Below are positions 35,301-44,082 of a DNA stretch of 64,000 nucleotides, one piece after another. How positions within the stretch are numbered: the first letter of the stretch is position 1; the number at the start of each line of letters is the position of its first letter. Position numbers and translations under genes: made by a program. This stretch comes from Trichococcus sp. K1Tr (lineage in GTDB: Bacteria; Bacillota; Bacilli; Lactobacillales; Aerococcaceae): positions 248,001 to 312,000 of the forward strand of contig NZ_JAQMHR010000003.1 of the NCBI RefSeq assembly GCF_028309625.1, read 5' to 3'. The notes below the pieces were generated by a model, which saw only the letters and a list, made by a program, of their open reading frames with translations, had not been told where the DNA came from and searched no databases.

Positions 35301-36137
35301 ATGAGAATCGGAACAAATACAGCAGCAATGAATACATATTCAAACTTGACAGCAGCAAACTCTTCAAAAGCAGGTTCATTAGCAAAACTATCTTCAGGCT
35401 TGCGTATCAACAAAGCAGGGGACGACGCTGCTGGACTTTCTATCTCGGAAAAAATGAAGAACCAAATCAGCGGCTTGACGCAAGCAACACGCAATGCACA
35501 AGATGGTATTTCTTTAATCCAAACAGCTGAAGGCGGACTAACAGAAACACACAGCATCCTAAACCGTATGCGAGATCTTACAGTGCAAGCAGCAAACGAT
35601 ACTAATACGGATAAGGATCGCTCTGCAATTCAAACTGAAATTACTTCTCTAACTTCAGAAATTGAACGCATTGCAACAGATACACAATTCAATACAAAAA
35701 GTCTTTTAAATGGTGGTGCTACAGGTAAAGTATTTTCATTCCAGATTGGTGCAAATGCGGATCAAAATATTTCTGTTACAATTTCTGATATGTCAACTGC
35801 GGCAGCAGGACTTGACCTTGCTGGTAAAGTAGATGTTACAGTGCCTACTGACGCTGCTGGTTTTGATACAATTATAGGTACTATTGATGGTGCAATTGAA
35901 AAAGTGTCAACTCAAAGAGCGAGTTTGGGTGCGAACCAAAACCGCTTGGATCACACAATCAACAACCTTTCCACTACTAAAGAAAATCTGTCTGAAGCAA
36001 ACTCTCGTATCGTTGACGTTGACATGGCTGAAGAAATGACTTCATTCACGAAATCAAACATTTTGGCGCAAGCTGCAACTTCGATGTTGGCGCAAGCGAA
36101 CCAAATGCCACAATCAGTTCTTTCTTTGCTACAATAA
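35301..36137 (+). CDS. hag: Flagellin
   Basis: Flagellin is the exported subunit of the flagellar filament. The 278-residue protein has the conserved D0/D1 ends: an N-terminus with SLAKLSSGLRINKAGDDAAGLSISEKM and a C-terminus with LAQAATSMLAQANQMPQSVLSLL. The middle region is very short, so the surface-exposed D2/D3 domains are nearly absent, as in small Bacillus-type flagellins. AGGAGG lies eight bases before the ATG. It is the only flagellin in this window and is transcribed alone from a sigma28 promoter. Confidence 0.97.
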   Translation: MRIGTNTAAMNTYSNLTAANSSKAGSLAKLSSGLRINKAGDDAAGLSISEKMKNQISGLTQATRNAQDGISLIQTAEGGLTETHSILNRMRDLTVQAANDTNTDKDRSAIQTEITSLTSEIERIATDTQFNTKSLLNGGATGKVFSFQIGANADQNISVTISDMSTAAAGLDLAGKVDVTVPTDAAGFDTIIGTIDGAIEKVSTQRASLGANQNRLDHTINNLSTTKENLSEANSRIVDVDMAEEMTSFTKSNILAQAATSMLAQANQMPQSVLSLLQ

Positions 36138-36146
36138 TCATTTCCG

Positions 36147-36178
36147 ATCAAAGGCCGGCCATATGGCTGGCCTTTGAT
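36147..36178 (+). terminator. Probable terminator after flagellin
   Basis: ATCAAAGGCCGGCC pairs with GGCTGGCCTTTGAT (one mismatch) across a four-base loop. The T tract after it is weak (TGCTTTA), so read-through to fliD is possible. Confidence 0.7.
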
Positions 36179-36273
36179 TGCTTTATAAGCATAAAAATAC
36201 TATCATGTCGTATAGCGGCACCAGCCAGCTTCACTAATAAGACCATGCTCTCAGTATAGAACGGAGTGAAAAA

Positions 36274-37749
36274 ATGAGTGTATCCAACAGTATCAATTTT
36301 TTGGGTTCCTATTCAGGAATCACTTCTGAAACAATCGATTCCTTGATTGCCGCGCAATCCGGTAAACTGACCCAATACAATAACCAAAAAGAATCCTTAA
36401 CCAAAGAAAAAACAGCCTGGTCGGACATCCAAACAAGATTAACGAACCTGAACACAAAAATGGATGCTTTGATGGATCCAAAAAGTTTCTTTTCAAAAAA
36501 AACTACGAGTTCCGATGAAACGAAACTCGCGGTGACTGCCGCAACAAATGCCGTTTCCGGTAATTATGAAATCACCGTAGAAAGGTTGGCAAGCGCCTCT
36601 CGATTGACTTCCGGACAAATCCTGACGACCGACCAAACAACCACCACAGCCTTAGGTTTCGAGGGCACCTTCACGCTGGCGAGTCAGGACACGAGCGAAA
36701 TCGGTTCAAGTAGTCCAACGACATTGAAACAAGCGGACATCACTGTTGCAAGCACGGATACATTGAAGGACATAATCACAAAAATCAACGCAACAACGAA
36801 AGACAGTGGCATATCCGCCACCATCATCGATGGCCGCTTATCGCTTACTGATGCGCAGATGGGCGACCGGACGATTTCCGCTACCAGTGCGACCGATTTG
36901 GCTGATAAATTAGCCCTGAACCCCGCCGCGACCGGTGGCGCACAAGCCACCCTGGTTACCGGCACTTCGGCCAGAGTTACCGTCAACAATACGATCACGC
37001 TTGAGCGCAACAGCAACACGATCGCCGATGCGATCGAAGGGATGACGCTCAATCTGAAAGCAACTACAGCGGGCTCCTCAGTGTCCGTATCGGTTGCCGA
37101 TGACACAGACAATACCCTGAAGGTTGTGAAAGATTTCATCGAGCAATACAACTCGACTGTGAGCTTCATCACGGAAAAACTGTCGGTCGGCAATCCATCT
37201 TCCGAGACCAATGTGTCGGGAGCGCTCAGCGGAGACAGCACATTGCTGCGTCTGCAATCCAACCTGAGACAAATGCTGACGGGCGGAGTGGAAATCCAAA
37301 AAGTAGATCCTTCCAACCCGAACGAAGTACAAAAATATGATTTTATCGGATCGCTAGGCATTTCGGTCGATCGCTACGGCAAAGCCAGCATCGACGAAAC
37401 CAAACTGAAGGAAGTCATCACCAAGGAACCTGAACGTGTCGCTTCGTTCTTCAGCAGAAGCATTACGGTTGACGGGACCACCGATAAGAAGAAAGTCGGC
37501 TTGGCCGAAAAGCTTCAGATTGTGGTAAACAGCTTTGTCGATTCCAAAGACGGGATGATCACTGCCAAAAACAAGACCTATGATAAAGCAATGGACGACA
37601 TCGCCAAGAAGATAGAAGCATTCAATGAACGCATGGCAGCGCAGCGGGCACGCTACGTCAAGATGTTTACGGCTTTGGACACGGCGATGATGCAAGCGGA
37701 GTCGCAGATGTCTTACTTATCAAGCCAGCTAACGAGTTCCAATGACTAA
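36274..37749 (+). CDS. fliD: Flagellar filament cap protein FliD
   Basis: FliD caps the filament tip and guides flagellin folding. The 491-residue protein has the N-terminal FliD domain (INFLGSYSGITSETIDSLIAAQSGKLTQYN, then KLAVTAATNAVSGNYEITVERLASASRL). A central region contains a flagellin-hook IN-like repeat (TTLKQADITVASTDTLKDIITKINATT). The C-terminal FliD domain (LGISVDRYGKASIDETKLKEVITKEPERVASFF) ends with a coiled coil. It heads a small fliD-fliT-like-fliS set. I see no convincing promoter in the 135 bases before it. Confidence 0.95.
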   Translation: MSVSNSINFLGSYSGITSETIDSLIAAQSGKLTQYNNQKESLTKEKTAWSDIQTRLTNLNTKMDALMDPKSFFSKKTTSSDETKLAVTAATNAVSGNYEITVERLASASRLTSGQILTTDQTTTTALGFEGTFTLASQDTSEIGSSSPTTLKQADITVASTDTLKDIITKINATTKDSGISATIIDGRLSLTDAQMGDRTISATSATDLADKLALNPAATGGAQATLVTGTSARVTVNNTITLERNSNTIADAIEGMTLNLKATTAGSSVSVSVADDTDNTLKVVKDFIEQYNSTVSFITEKLSVGNPSSETNVSGALSGDSTLLRLQSNLRQMLTGGVEIQKVDPSNPNEVQKYDFIGSLGISVDRYGKASIDETKLKEVITKEPERVASFFSRSITVDGTTDKKKVGLAEKLQIVVNSFVDSKDGMITAKNKTYDKAMDDIAKKIEAFNERMAAQRARYVKMFTALDTAMMQAESQMSYLSSQLTSSND

Positions 37750-37780
37750 TGATCACGGAGGAGAGAGGGTGTCGTGAAAG

Positions 37781-38134
37781 ATGCAGGATGCAGATTTCGC
37801 TAAGGAAAGATTGGATATTTTACTTGAAATGAAGCAATTATTTGATTCATGGGATGGCACAGCGATGCAGGGAATCAAAATAATCGAAAAAAACCAAGAG
37901 CATACCGCTGCTCTCCAAAGATTCGATAGTATCGAAGGCATGAGCCCATTTTCAAAATCAGAAAATGATTTGCTCATCAAGGTTATTCAAAAACAGAAAT
38001 TAGTGCTGTATACTTTAAGGAATAATAAAGAAGAACTGCTTCAGCAAGCAAAACAAGTGAATCAAAAAAGCCGCATCATCGAAAGCTATTTATACTTGAA
38101 GAAAACGCCGGTTTTTGTTGATAGAGGCATGTGA
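37781..38134 (+). CDS. FliT-like flagellar chaperone
   Basis: The 117-residue product is all-helical and soluble, with no catalytic motif. Between fliD and fliS the usual partner is FliT, the chaperone for FliD; size and helical character fit, but sequence similarity to known FliT cannot be judged by eye. The order fliD-fliT-fliS differs from the common fliD-fliS-fliT. GGAGGAG lies somewhat far upstream of the ATG (about 17 bases). Confidence 0.55.
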   Translation: MQDADFAKERLDILLEMKQLFDSWDGTAMQGIKIIEKNQEHTAALQRFDSIEGMSPFSKSENDLLIKVIQKQKLVLYTLRNNKEELLQQAKQVNQKSRIIESYLYLKKTPVFVDRGM

Positions 38135-38147
38135 ATGGGAGAGAAAA

Positions 38148-38510
38148 ATGTATAACAGAAATAAGCAGAATGTTTATCTTCAGAACCAAGTCATGACTGC
38201 AACGCCAAAGAAATTGATCGTCCTGCTTTATGATGGCTGCATCAAATTCATGAATTTGGCGGAACGAGCGATCCTGGACAAGAAAATGGAAAATGCGCAT
38301 ATCAATCTGATCAAGGCCCAGAACATCGTTATGGAACTAAAGGGAACCTTGAATTTTGAAGACGGTGCAGCAATCGCTGAAGAACTTGATGCAATTTATG
38401 GACATCTTCAAGCAGCGTTGATAAAAGCGAACATCGATAAAGATGCGGAGCAAGTGAAAAAGTGTTGCCTCATTATGCAAGATTTGAGAGCATCGTGGAT
38501 TGAAGTTTAA
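38148..38510 (+). CDS. fliS: Flagellin chaperone FliS
   Basis: FliS binds the C-terminus of flagellin in the cytoplasm and delivers it for export. The 120-residue helical protein has the family pattern: YLQNQVMTATPKKLIVLLYDGCIKFMNLAERA, then AHINLIKAQNIVMELKGTLNFE. GGGAGAG lies just upstream of the ATG. A strong terminator follows directly, ending the filament-assembly block. Confidence 0.93.
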   Translation: MYNRNKQNVYLQNQVMTATPKKLIVLLYDGCIKFMNLAERAILDKKMENAHINLIKAQNIVMELKGTLNFEDGAAIAEELDAIYGHLQAALIKANIDKDAEQVKKCCLIMQDLRASWIEV

Positions 38511-38522
38511 TAAAAAAATTGC

Positions 38523-38556
38523 AATAGAGGATGCCCCGCGCATACTCTATTTTTTT
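38523..38556 (+). terminator. Terminator after fliS
   Basis: AATAGAGGATGC pairs with GCATACTCTATT (one mismatch) and runs into seven Ts. Confidence 0.9.
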
Positions 38557-38792
38557 GTGCGTACAGCATGGAAATGAACAATCTTGCGCAATAAAGCGAG
38601 TTCCTACTGCACGAATTTCCAAGAGTGTATGTGAGGCAGTGACATGAATGGAAGGTTATTATCCTACTCGAGATTGGCAAGCTGCAGAAGGGTATGTTGT
38701 TTCCGCCTTATTGTCTTCTTAGTATTATACGACTAATTGAATTAGATTATATTTTTCTTCTTTATAATTTAATTAACAAATAATATATTTCT
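38557..38792. other. AT-rich non-coding stretch
   Basis: I see no gene, no clear promoter and no further terminator in this stretch between fliS and the transposase remnant. Confidence 0.4.
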
Positions 38793-39053
38793 TTAGAGAA
38801 AGAATTGCTGCCCCGTAAGGATGTTGATTGCCGTTTTTTGAAAATATCTGGCTATAATTAAGACTGTTTTTTTATTGGGTTCATAAAATACAATATCAAC
38901 GCACTGCTCTGACAAATCTAGGTCATAATAATTAGGGGAGTCCGCAAAGTTTTTGACGAGAATCGGTCCAGAGTCGCTAAATAAATTTCCGTCTGTATTT
39001 GAAACCGTCATTTTAGAGTTGAACTTCACCTTTTTATCATGTTGTGTAGCCAT
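38793..39053 (-). pseudogene. Truncated transposase, IS1380-like N-terminal remnant
   Basis: From an ATG with GGGGG upstream the frame encodes about 86 residues. The start (KKVKFNSKMTVSNTDGNLFSDSGPILVKNFADS) resembles the N-terminus of IS1380-type transposases. The later part (VLIIARYFQKTAINIL) looks like sequence joined from the far end of the gene or unrelated DNA. Full IS1380 transposases have over 400 residues with a DDE domain, so this is a remnant. A long inverted repeat just upstream (39062-39113) supports mobile origin. It separates the filament genes from the hook-basal-body operon. Family assignment is tentative. Confidence 0.5.
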
Positions 39054-39061
39054 TGATAGAA

Positions 39062-39113
39062 CCCCCAATCTGATATGGTCGTGTTGTGATGACTTAATCA
39101 TGTCAGATTGAGG
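39062..39113. repeat. Inverted repeat upstream of the transposase remnant
   Basis: CCCCAATCTGATATG and CATGTCAGATTGAGG are imperfect inverted copies about 20 bases apart. On the minus strand the hairpin ends next to the remnant's ribosome site, as in leader hairpins of insertion sequences that block read-in translation. Confidence 0.6.
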
Positions 39114-39396
39114 TTTATTATGTATTCCCACTGGTATTTGGGAAATATATGGGCAGGGCCAAAAATGGGATCGAAAGTTAGATCAATTTTCTGCCATAAC
39201 CTACAGATGCTTCAATTAAAATACGAAAAGTAAGGTACTTTGAAAGCGGTAAGTTCCAAAGTGAAGAAACAATATATTGGAATTGCTATTCTCTGAGGGT
39301 TGTTTTTCTACACCTTCGTACTTTGCATCGATAATAGTATTAAATCGTTGGTTATCAAAAAAATTTACGAAGAATGGATTGAATAAAATTACGATG

Positions 39397-39424
39397 TTTA
39401 AATATTTGTAAAGTGGTGTATAAT
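39397..39424 (+). promoter_or_regulatory. SigmaA-type promoter for the flgB operon
   Basis: TTTAAA, a 16-base spacer and a perfect TATAAT lie 68 bases before flgB. No sigma28-like box is seen here. Housekeeping control of the basal-body operon, which encodes sigma28 near its end, is the expected order of expression. Confidence 0.6.
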
Positions 39425-39491
39425 GAATAAGATTGATGTAATGAATGTGAATAAAGTGTGAACGAAATGATACGTGAGGTGGGGGCGCTGA

Positions 39492-39872
39492 ATGAATGAC
39501 ATAAATTACAATCTGCTTAGAAATGCATTAAATGCTGCTTCTACACGGCAAGAGGTTATTTCGAGCAATATATCGAATGTAAATACAGATAATTATAAAG
39601 TGGGACAGGTGCAATTTGAATCGCTTTTAGTTCAGGCAAATCAAAGTCTGTCCATGAAACAAACGAACGACTTGCATATTGGCTTCGATGATCTATCTAA
39701 AATCGATCCGCTTGTGACAAAAAGGACAGATACTGCGGTTAAAGAAAATGGCAACAACGTAGATATTGATATGGAGATGGCGAATCAAGCCCAAAATAGT
39801 CTGTACTACAACGCGCTTGTGACGCAATTGAATGCAAAGTATGGACTCCTTAATACTGCAATATCCAGTTAG
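39492..39872 (+). CDS. flgB: Flagellar proximal rod protein FlgB
   Basis: FlgB is a rod subunit of the basal body. The 126-residue protein has the rod-family N-terminal helix motif (LLRNALNAASTRQEVISSNISNVNTDNYK) and the C-terminal helix (NNVDIDMEMANQAQNSLYYNALVTQLNAKYGLL). GAGGTGGGG lies upstream of the ATG. It is the first gene of the long hook-basal-body operon. Confidence 0.94.
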   Translation: MNDINYNLLRNALNAASTRQEVISSNISNVNTDNYKVGQVQFESLLVQANQSLSMKQTNDLHIGFDDLSKIDPLVTKRTDTAVKENGNNVDIDMEMANQAQNSLYYNALVTQLNAKYGLLNTAISS

Positions 39873-39897
39873 AAAATGAAAGGGGTTAAACGAACAA

Positions 39898-40332
39898 ATG
39901 TCCATTTTTGATTCTCTGCACATCAACTCAAGCGGTCTTAGTTTGGAACGATTGAAGTTGGATGTCATATCTACGAACATAGCGAATGTCAATACGACTC
40001 GAACGGAGGAAGGCGGACCGTATTTGAAGAAGACGGTTTCTTTCGAGGAGAGCATAAAAAGGACAACGAATCCCGGACTTAACGGTTCGACAGAAAAGAG
40101 CTTCGGGGTGCGCCCGACTGCGATCGATTCCGATGAAACAGCAGTCATCCGGGAATATGACCCGACACATATAGACGCAGATGAGAATGGATATGTCACC
40201 AAACCGAATGTGAATATGGCAGACGAGATGGTAGACATGATGTTGACGATGCGAACCTACGAAGCGAATGCTACTGCATTGGAAGCAAGTAAAGATATGC
40301 TGAAGCGAGCGCTGCAAATTTCAGCTGATTGA
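39898..40332 (+). CDS. flgC: Flagellar rod protein FlgC
   Basis: FlgC is a second rod subunit. The 144-residue protein has the motif HINSSGLSLERLKLDVISTNIANVNTT near the start and the conserved end GYVTKPNVNMADEMVDMMLTMRTYEANATALEASKDML. AAAGGGG lies upstream of the ATG. Position after flgB and before fliE is the standard order. Confidence 0.95.
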   Translation: MSIFDSLHINSSGLSLERLKLDVISTNIANVNTTRTEEGGPYLKKTVSFEESIKRTTNPGLNGSTEKSFGVRPTAIDSDETAVIREYDPTHIDADENGYVTKPNVNMADEMVDMMLTMRTYEANATALEASKDMLKRALQISAD

Positions 40333-40359
40333 TCAATAAATGAGTGAATGGAGTGTCAC

Positions 40360-40692
40360 ATGGCTATCAGTTTACCAATATATAATTTAGGCGGCAGTAC
40401 CGCTAGCAGTATACTAACATCTGAAATCAGCTCATTAAGTGGAAAGACTAACATTCAGGACCAGAGCGCTGCAGCCTCTTTCGATAATCTGCTTGGCAAA
40501 TCAATGACGATGCTTAATGAAACGCAACAAGCGTCTGACTTGGCGACACAAGGTCTGATAATGGGTGACAGCCAGAATTTGCATGATGTCATGATCAAGG
40601 CTACTGAAGCGCAGTTGGCTCTTGATTTAGCAGTACAGGTCAGAAATAAAAGTCTGGAAGCATTCAATGAAATCAAAAATATGCAATTTTAA
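40360..40692 (+). CDS. fliE: Basal-body protein FliE
   Basis: FliE connects the MS ring to the rod and is needed for export. The 110-residue protein ends with the typical conserved helices (NLHDVMIKATEAQLALDLAVQVRNKSLEAFNEIKNMQF). GGAG lies seven bases before the ATG; an in-frame ATG four codons earlier is rejected because it overlaps that site. Confidence 0.93.
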   Translation: MAISLPIYNLGGSTASSILTSEISSLSGKTNIQDQSAAASFDNLLGKSMTMLNETQQASDLATQGLIMGDSQNLHDVMIKATEAQLALDLAVQVRNKSLEAFNEIKNMQF

Positions 40693-40716
40693 TGATAGGC
40701 AAGGGGAATAAGCTAC

Positions 40717-42282
40717 ATGAATCAATTGAAGAGCACGATGGGGGAGATTCAAGAAGGCTGGCGGGGTCTCAGCACTCAAAAGAAAGCAGGGATGATAACT
40801 GCTCTCCTTTCAATCTTTCTGCTTGTTTCAGGACTCTCTTATTATTCCCAACGCGTGGAATACACAACTTTATTTTCAGGGTTGGAAGAGGCAGATGCAG
40901 GTTTGATCGTAAATGATCTGGATGCAAAAAAGATCTCTTATAAGCTTGAGGACAACGGAAGAACGATTCTGATCGATGACACACAACTTGATAAATATCG
41001 GATTCAATTGGCTGTTGATGGGATGATGCCGGAGACTTCGACCGGTTTTGAAATTTTTGATGAGACGAGCATGATGGCGACGGACGAGGACCGCAATATC
41101 ATGTACCAGCGGGCAGTAACAGGTGAATTGGAACGAGCCATCACCTCTCTTCAATCCGTTGAGTCTGCCAAAGTCATCTTATCCATTCCAAAAGGAAGCG
41201 TCTTTGGCACAGAACAACCAGAAGCCAGTGCATCCGTAGTGATTGCGACGCGAGGGAATCAACAGCTGCCTGCTGCCACTATTCAAGGGGTCGTTTCCTT
41301 GGTGTCCGGTGCGGTAGAAAATTTACCGACCAACAACATTAAAATAGTAGACAAAAATGGAAAGGTCTTGGGAAATGCAGTGATGGCAGGTTCAGATGAG
41401 TACTCACCCGAGTTGGTGAGTCGGTACAATGCTATCGTCACGAATTACGAACAGCAACTGCAACAGAAGTTGGTGGCAGCGTTGGCACCTATCTATGGAA
41501 TGGAGAATCTTTCCATTGCTTTAAATGCAGAGATGGATTTTGACTCATTTCAACAAGAAGAGATTCTTTATGGTGAAGCAGCGATCCGGAGTCAAAATGT
41601 TGCGGTCACTGGTGGAACGATTGATGTCAATGATGGAGCCGAGGCTACAGCAAACGATAACGCGATAAATTCTGTTATTTCGGAGGAAGATGGAGGACAG
41701 TCATCTTATGAACAGACCATCAATAATGAATTAAACACCACCAGTTCTGTCAGAGTCAGCGCTCCTGGAACGATAACGAGAATAACCGCGACTGTCATAT
41801 TCAATGGCACATTGAGCAATGAACAACAGATTCAACTTGATAATATCACAAAAGCAACGATTGGGTTTGATGCGGGACGGAATGATCGGGTTGAAATCGA
41901 AGGGATTCCATTTATTGCGTCGGAAGATGCAGCAGAAGTGATTGTCGACGATAAGACGACCTTTGCCTATTACCTGAAAGAATATGGTTTGTATGTTGCG
42001 GCGGGCATAGGTGGGCTGTTGATCTTGTCTCTGATCGCTTTCATTTTCCGCAACAGTAAGGAAAAGAAGTACCGCGCTTTTGATGAGGAAATGGCTAATG
42101 CAAAACGTATTATTGAGGAAAAAAATATTCCTCAGCCTCCTTCTGTAAACAATCAAGAGGCTGATCTGTTTGATTTCACTCAAAATCCAAAGTTCCAGAG
42201 GGATGCAAAGGTGAAGGTTTATGCGAAAGAGAATCCGGAAATGGTCGCAGATATGATTAAAATATGGATGAAAGATAAGTAG
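40717..42282 (+). CDS. fliF: MS-ring protein FliF
   Basis: FliF forms the membrane MS ring that carries the rod and the export gate. The 521-residue protein has an N-terminal membrane helix (about 28-48) and ring-building domains with YTTLFSGLEEADAGLIVNDLDAKKISYKLEDNG and RAVTGELERAITSLQSVESAKVILSIPK. A second helix follows near residues 425-445 (YVAAGIGGLLILSLIAFIF), then a C-terminal FliG-binding tail. The length is near the usual 530. Confidence 0.96.
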   Translation: MNQLKSTMGEIQEGWRGLSTQKKAGMITALLSIFLLVSGLSYYSQRVEYTTLFSGLEEADAGLIVNDLDAKKISYKLEDNGRTILIDDTQLDKYRIQLAVDGMMPETSTGFEIFDETSMMATDEDRNIMYQRAVTGELERAITSLQSVESAKVILSIPKGSVFGTEQPEASASVVIATRGNQQLPAATIQGVVSLVSGAVENLPTNNIKIVDKNGKVLGNAVMAGSDEYSPELVSRYNAIVTNYEQQLQQKLVAALAPIYGMENLSIALNAEMDFDSFQQEEILYGEAAIRSQNVAVTGGTIDVNDGAEATANDNAINSVISEEDGGQSSYEQTINNELNTTSSVRVSAPGTITRITATVIFNGTLSNEQQIQLDNITKATIGFDAGRNDRVEIEGIPFIASEDAAEVIVDDKTTFAYYLKEYGLYVAAGIGGLLILSLIAFIFRNSKEKKYRAFDEEMANAKRIIEEKNIPQPPSVNNQEADLFDFTQNPKFQRDAKVKVYAKENPEMVADMIKIWMKDK

Positions 42283-42293
42283 GTGTTATATAA

Positions 42294-43298
42294 GTGAGCG
42301 ATATAGCTGGAATCAAGAAGGCAGCAATTTTGCTTATCTCATTAGGAACAGAAACCTCTGCAGAAATAATGCGGCAACTGCCCGAAAGTTACATTCAAAA
42401 AATAAGCTATGAGATAGCAAACATTGATTATGTCAATCCAGATGAAGTAGACGAAATCGCTACAGAGTTTTTGGAAATGGCACAAGCGAGAGAGTATGTC
42501 ATAGATGGCGGGGTAGAGTATGCCCGTAACTTGTTGAATATGGCCTTGGGTGCGCAGCGAGCAAAAGAAGTCATAGATATGCTGAATCAGATCCAATTAC
42601 GTGAACGCCCGTTTGATATAGCGAGAAAAGCTGACCCGCAGCAGTTGACGAATTTGCTCCTGCACGAACAGCCTCAGACAGTAGCATTGATACTTTGTTA
42701 CATGCAGCCCGACAAAGCGGCGATGATTCTATCCCAGTTTTCTTTAGAAAAACAATCCGAAATTGCGGAAAGAATCGGAACGATCACGCGCACAACGCCT
42801 GCAGTAATAGAAAAAATTGAAAAAGTGATCGAGACGAAATTCTCGAGCTTTGTGGATAATGAAACAGAATCAGTGGGAGGCGTCCATACGCTGGTTGAAA
42901 TCCTTAACTCTGTTGGACGGAGCACGGAGAAGAACATCATATCGATGTTGGAAGAAAAACAACCGGAACTGGCTGATGAAATCAAAGCTAAGCTGTTTAC
43001 GTTTGAAGATATCGTCAGCCTGGAACGTGGAGATGTTCAAAAAGTTCTGCGTGAAGTGGATAATGACCAATTGGCCTTGGCTCTCAAAGGCGTATCGGAA
43101 GACATCAAGCAGTTCATATTCCAAAATCTATCCAGTCGGGCAGTCGAAACCCTACAGGAAGAGTTGCAGTTTATGGGACCAGCGCGCTTATCAGCTGTAG
43201 AAGAAGCGCAACAGAAGGTCGTCTCAGTCATAAGAAGGCTGGATGAAGTTGGAGAAATTTACTTAAGAAGAGGTGAACAAGATGCCGTCATCTCATAA
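42294..43298 (+). CDS. fliG: Flagellar motor switch protein FliG
   Basis: FliG is the C-ring protein that receives torque from MotA. The 334-residue protein shows GIKKAAILLISLGTETSAEIMRQLPE at the start, and the EHPQTVALILxYM-like HEQPQTVALILCYMQPDKAAMILSQF in the middle. The charged torque helix sits near the end (LEEKQPELADEIKAKLFTFEDIVSL, NDQLALALKG). The start is GTG. The end overlaps fliH by 17 bases. Confidence 0.96.
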   Translation: MSDIAGIKKAAILLISLGTETSAEIMRQLPESYIQKISYEIANIDYVNPDEVDEIATEFLEMAQAREYVIDGGVEYARNLLNMALGAQRAKEVIDMLNQIQLRERPFDIARKADPQQLTNLLLHEQPQTVALILCYMQPDKAAMILSQFSLEKQSEIAERIGTITRTTPAVIEKIEKVIETKFSSFVDNETESVGGVHTLVEILNSVGRSTEKNIISMLEEKQPELADEIKAKLFTFEDIVSLERGDVQKVLREVDNDQLALALKGVSEDIKQFIFQNLSSRAVETLQEELQFMGPARLSAVEEAQQKVVSVIRRLDEVGEIYLRRGEQDAVIS

Positions 43299-44082
43299 CA
43301 TCATTAAGTCGCATCAATGGAAGTCGGATGAAACTACTTCAGATATCGACACAAAATTATCTGTTATCCAAAAAGCGTCATTGCTGTCTCACAAAAAAAC
43401 GGGGATGAACGACAAGCGTCAAGCAGATGCCAGTACCCCTTTCGCTGCTCAAGCCGAGCAGATCGGACAGTTGTTATTGGAGGCCCAGGAAGAACGACAA
43501 AGCGTCATTGCCCAAGCCGTTGTAGAAGCAGACCTCATCAAGCATAAGGCGAAAGAAGAAGGGATGCTCGAAGGGAAAGAGTTGGGCATGCAAGAAGGTT
43601 TTCTTGCTGGCTATGAAAAAGGCCGGCAAGAGGGATTAGAGACATTGTCAAAAATCCGGGGAAGCCTGCTGAATCAATTAAAAGAGACCGATACACTTGT
43701 ATCGACCTATTACAAAGAAAATAAAGAGGCAATTATTGAACTGGCTGCGCAGATGGCAGAACAAATCGTGCACCATTCTATTGATAGAACTGATGAATCA
43801 ATCATGCTTCTGCTCAATCCGATCCTAAAAAGAATGGAAAAAAACGAGCCCTTCATTACGATTACAGTGCGTCCGGATGATGCTGAAACGATCAGAATAA
43901 AAGTCAACGAGCACGAAATGGATGAATTTACTGCACGTTATGTCGTGTTGAGCGATGACACGTTGGAAAAGAATGGCTGCATCATTGAGTGCAGCCGGTC
44001 CATCATCGATTTGCAGATAAAGAAACAACTTGCTGCTATTGTCGCAGATCTGAATGTTCTGGGAGATAATAGCCATGTTTGA
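43282..44082 (+). CDS. fliH: Flagellar export stator FliH
   Basis: FliH anchors the export ATPase FliI to the C-ring. The 266-residue protein has an extended N-terminus and a long charged helix with glycine-spaced pattern (EGMLEGKELGMQEGFLAGYEKGRQEG, the GxxxG-like repeats of FliH). The C-terminal domain resembles V/F-ATPase peripheral stalk subunits. The ATG is eight bases after AGAGG, which rejects an in-frame GTG three codons upstream. It overlaps fliG and fliI. Confidence 0.88.
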   Translation: MPSSHNIIKSHQWKSDETTSDIDTKLSVIQKASLLSHKKTGMNDKRQADASTPFAAQAEQIGQLLLEAQEERQSVIAQAVVEADLIKHKAKEEGMLEGKELGMQEGFLAGYEKGRQEGLETLSKIRGSLLNQLKETDTLVSTYYKENKEAIIELAAQMAEQIVHHSIDRTDESIMLLLNPILKRMEKNEPFITITVRPDDAETIRIKVNEHEMDEFTARYVVLSDDTLEKNGCIIECSRSIIDLQIKKQLAAIVADLNVLGDNSHV

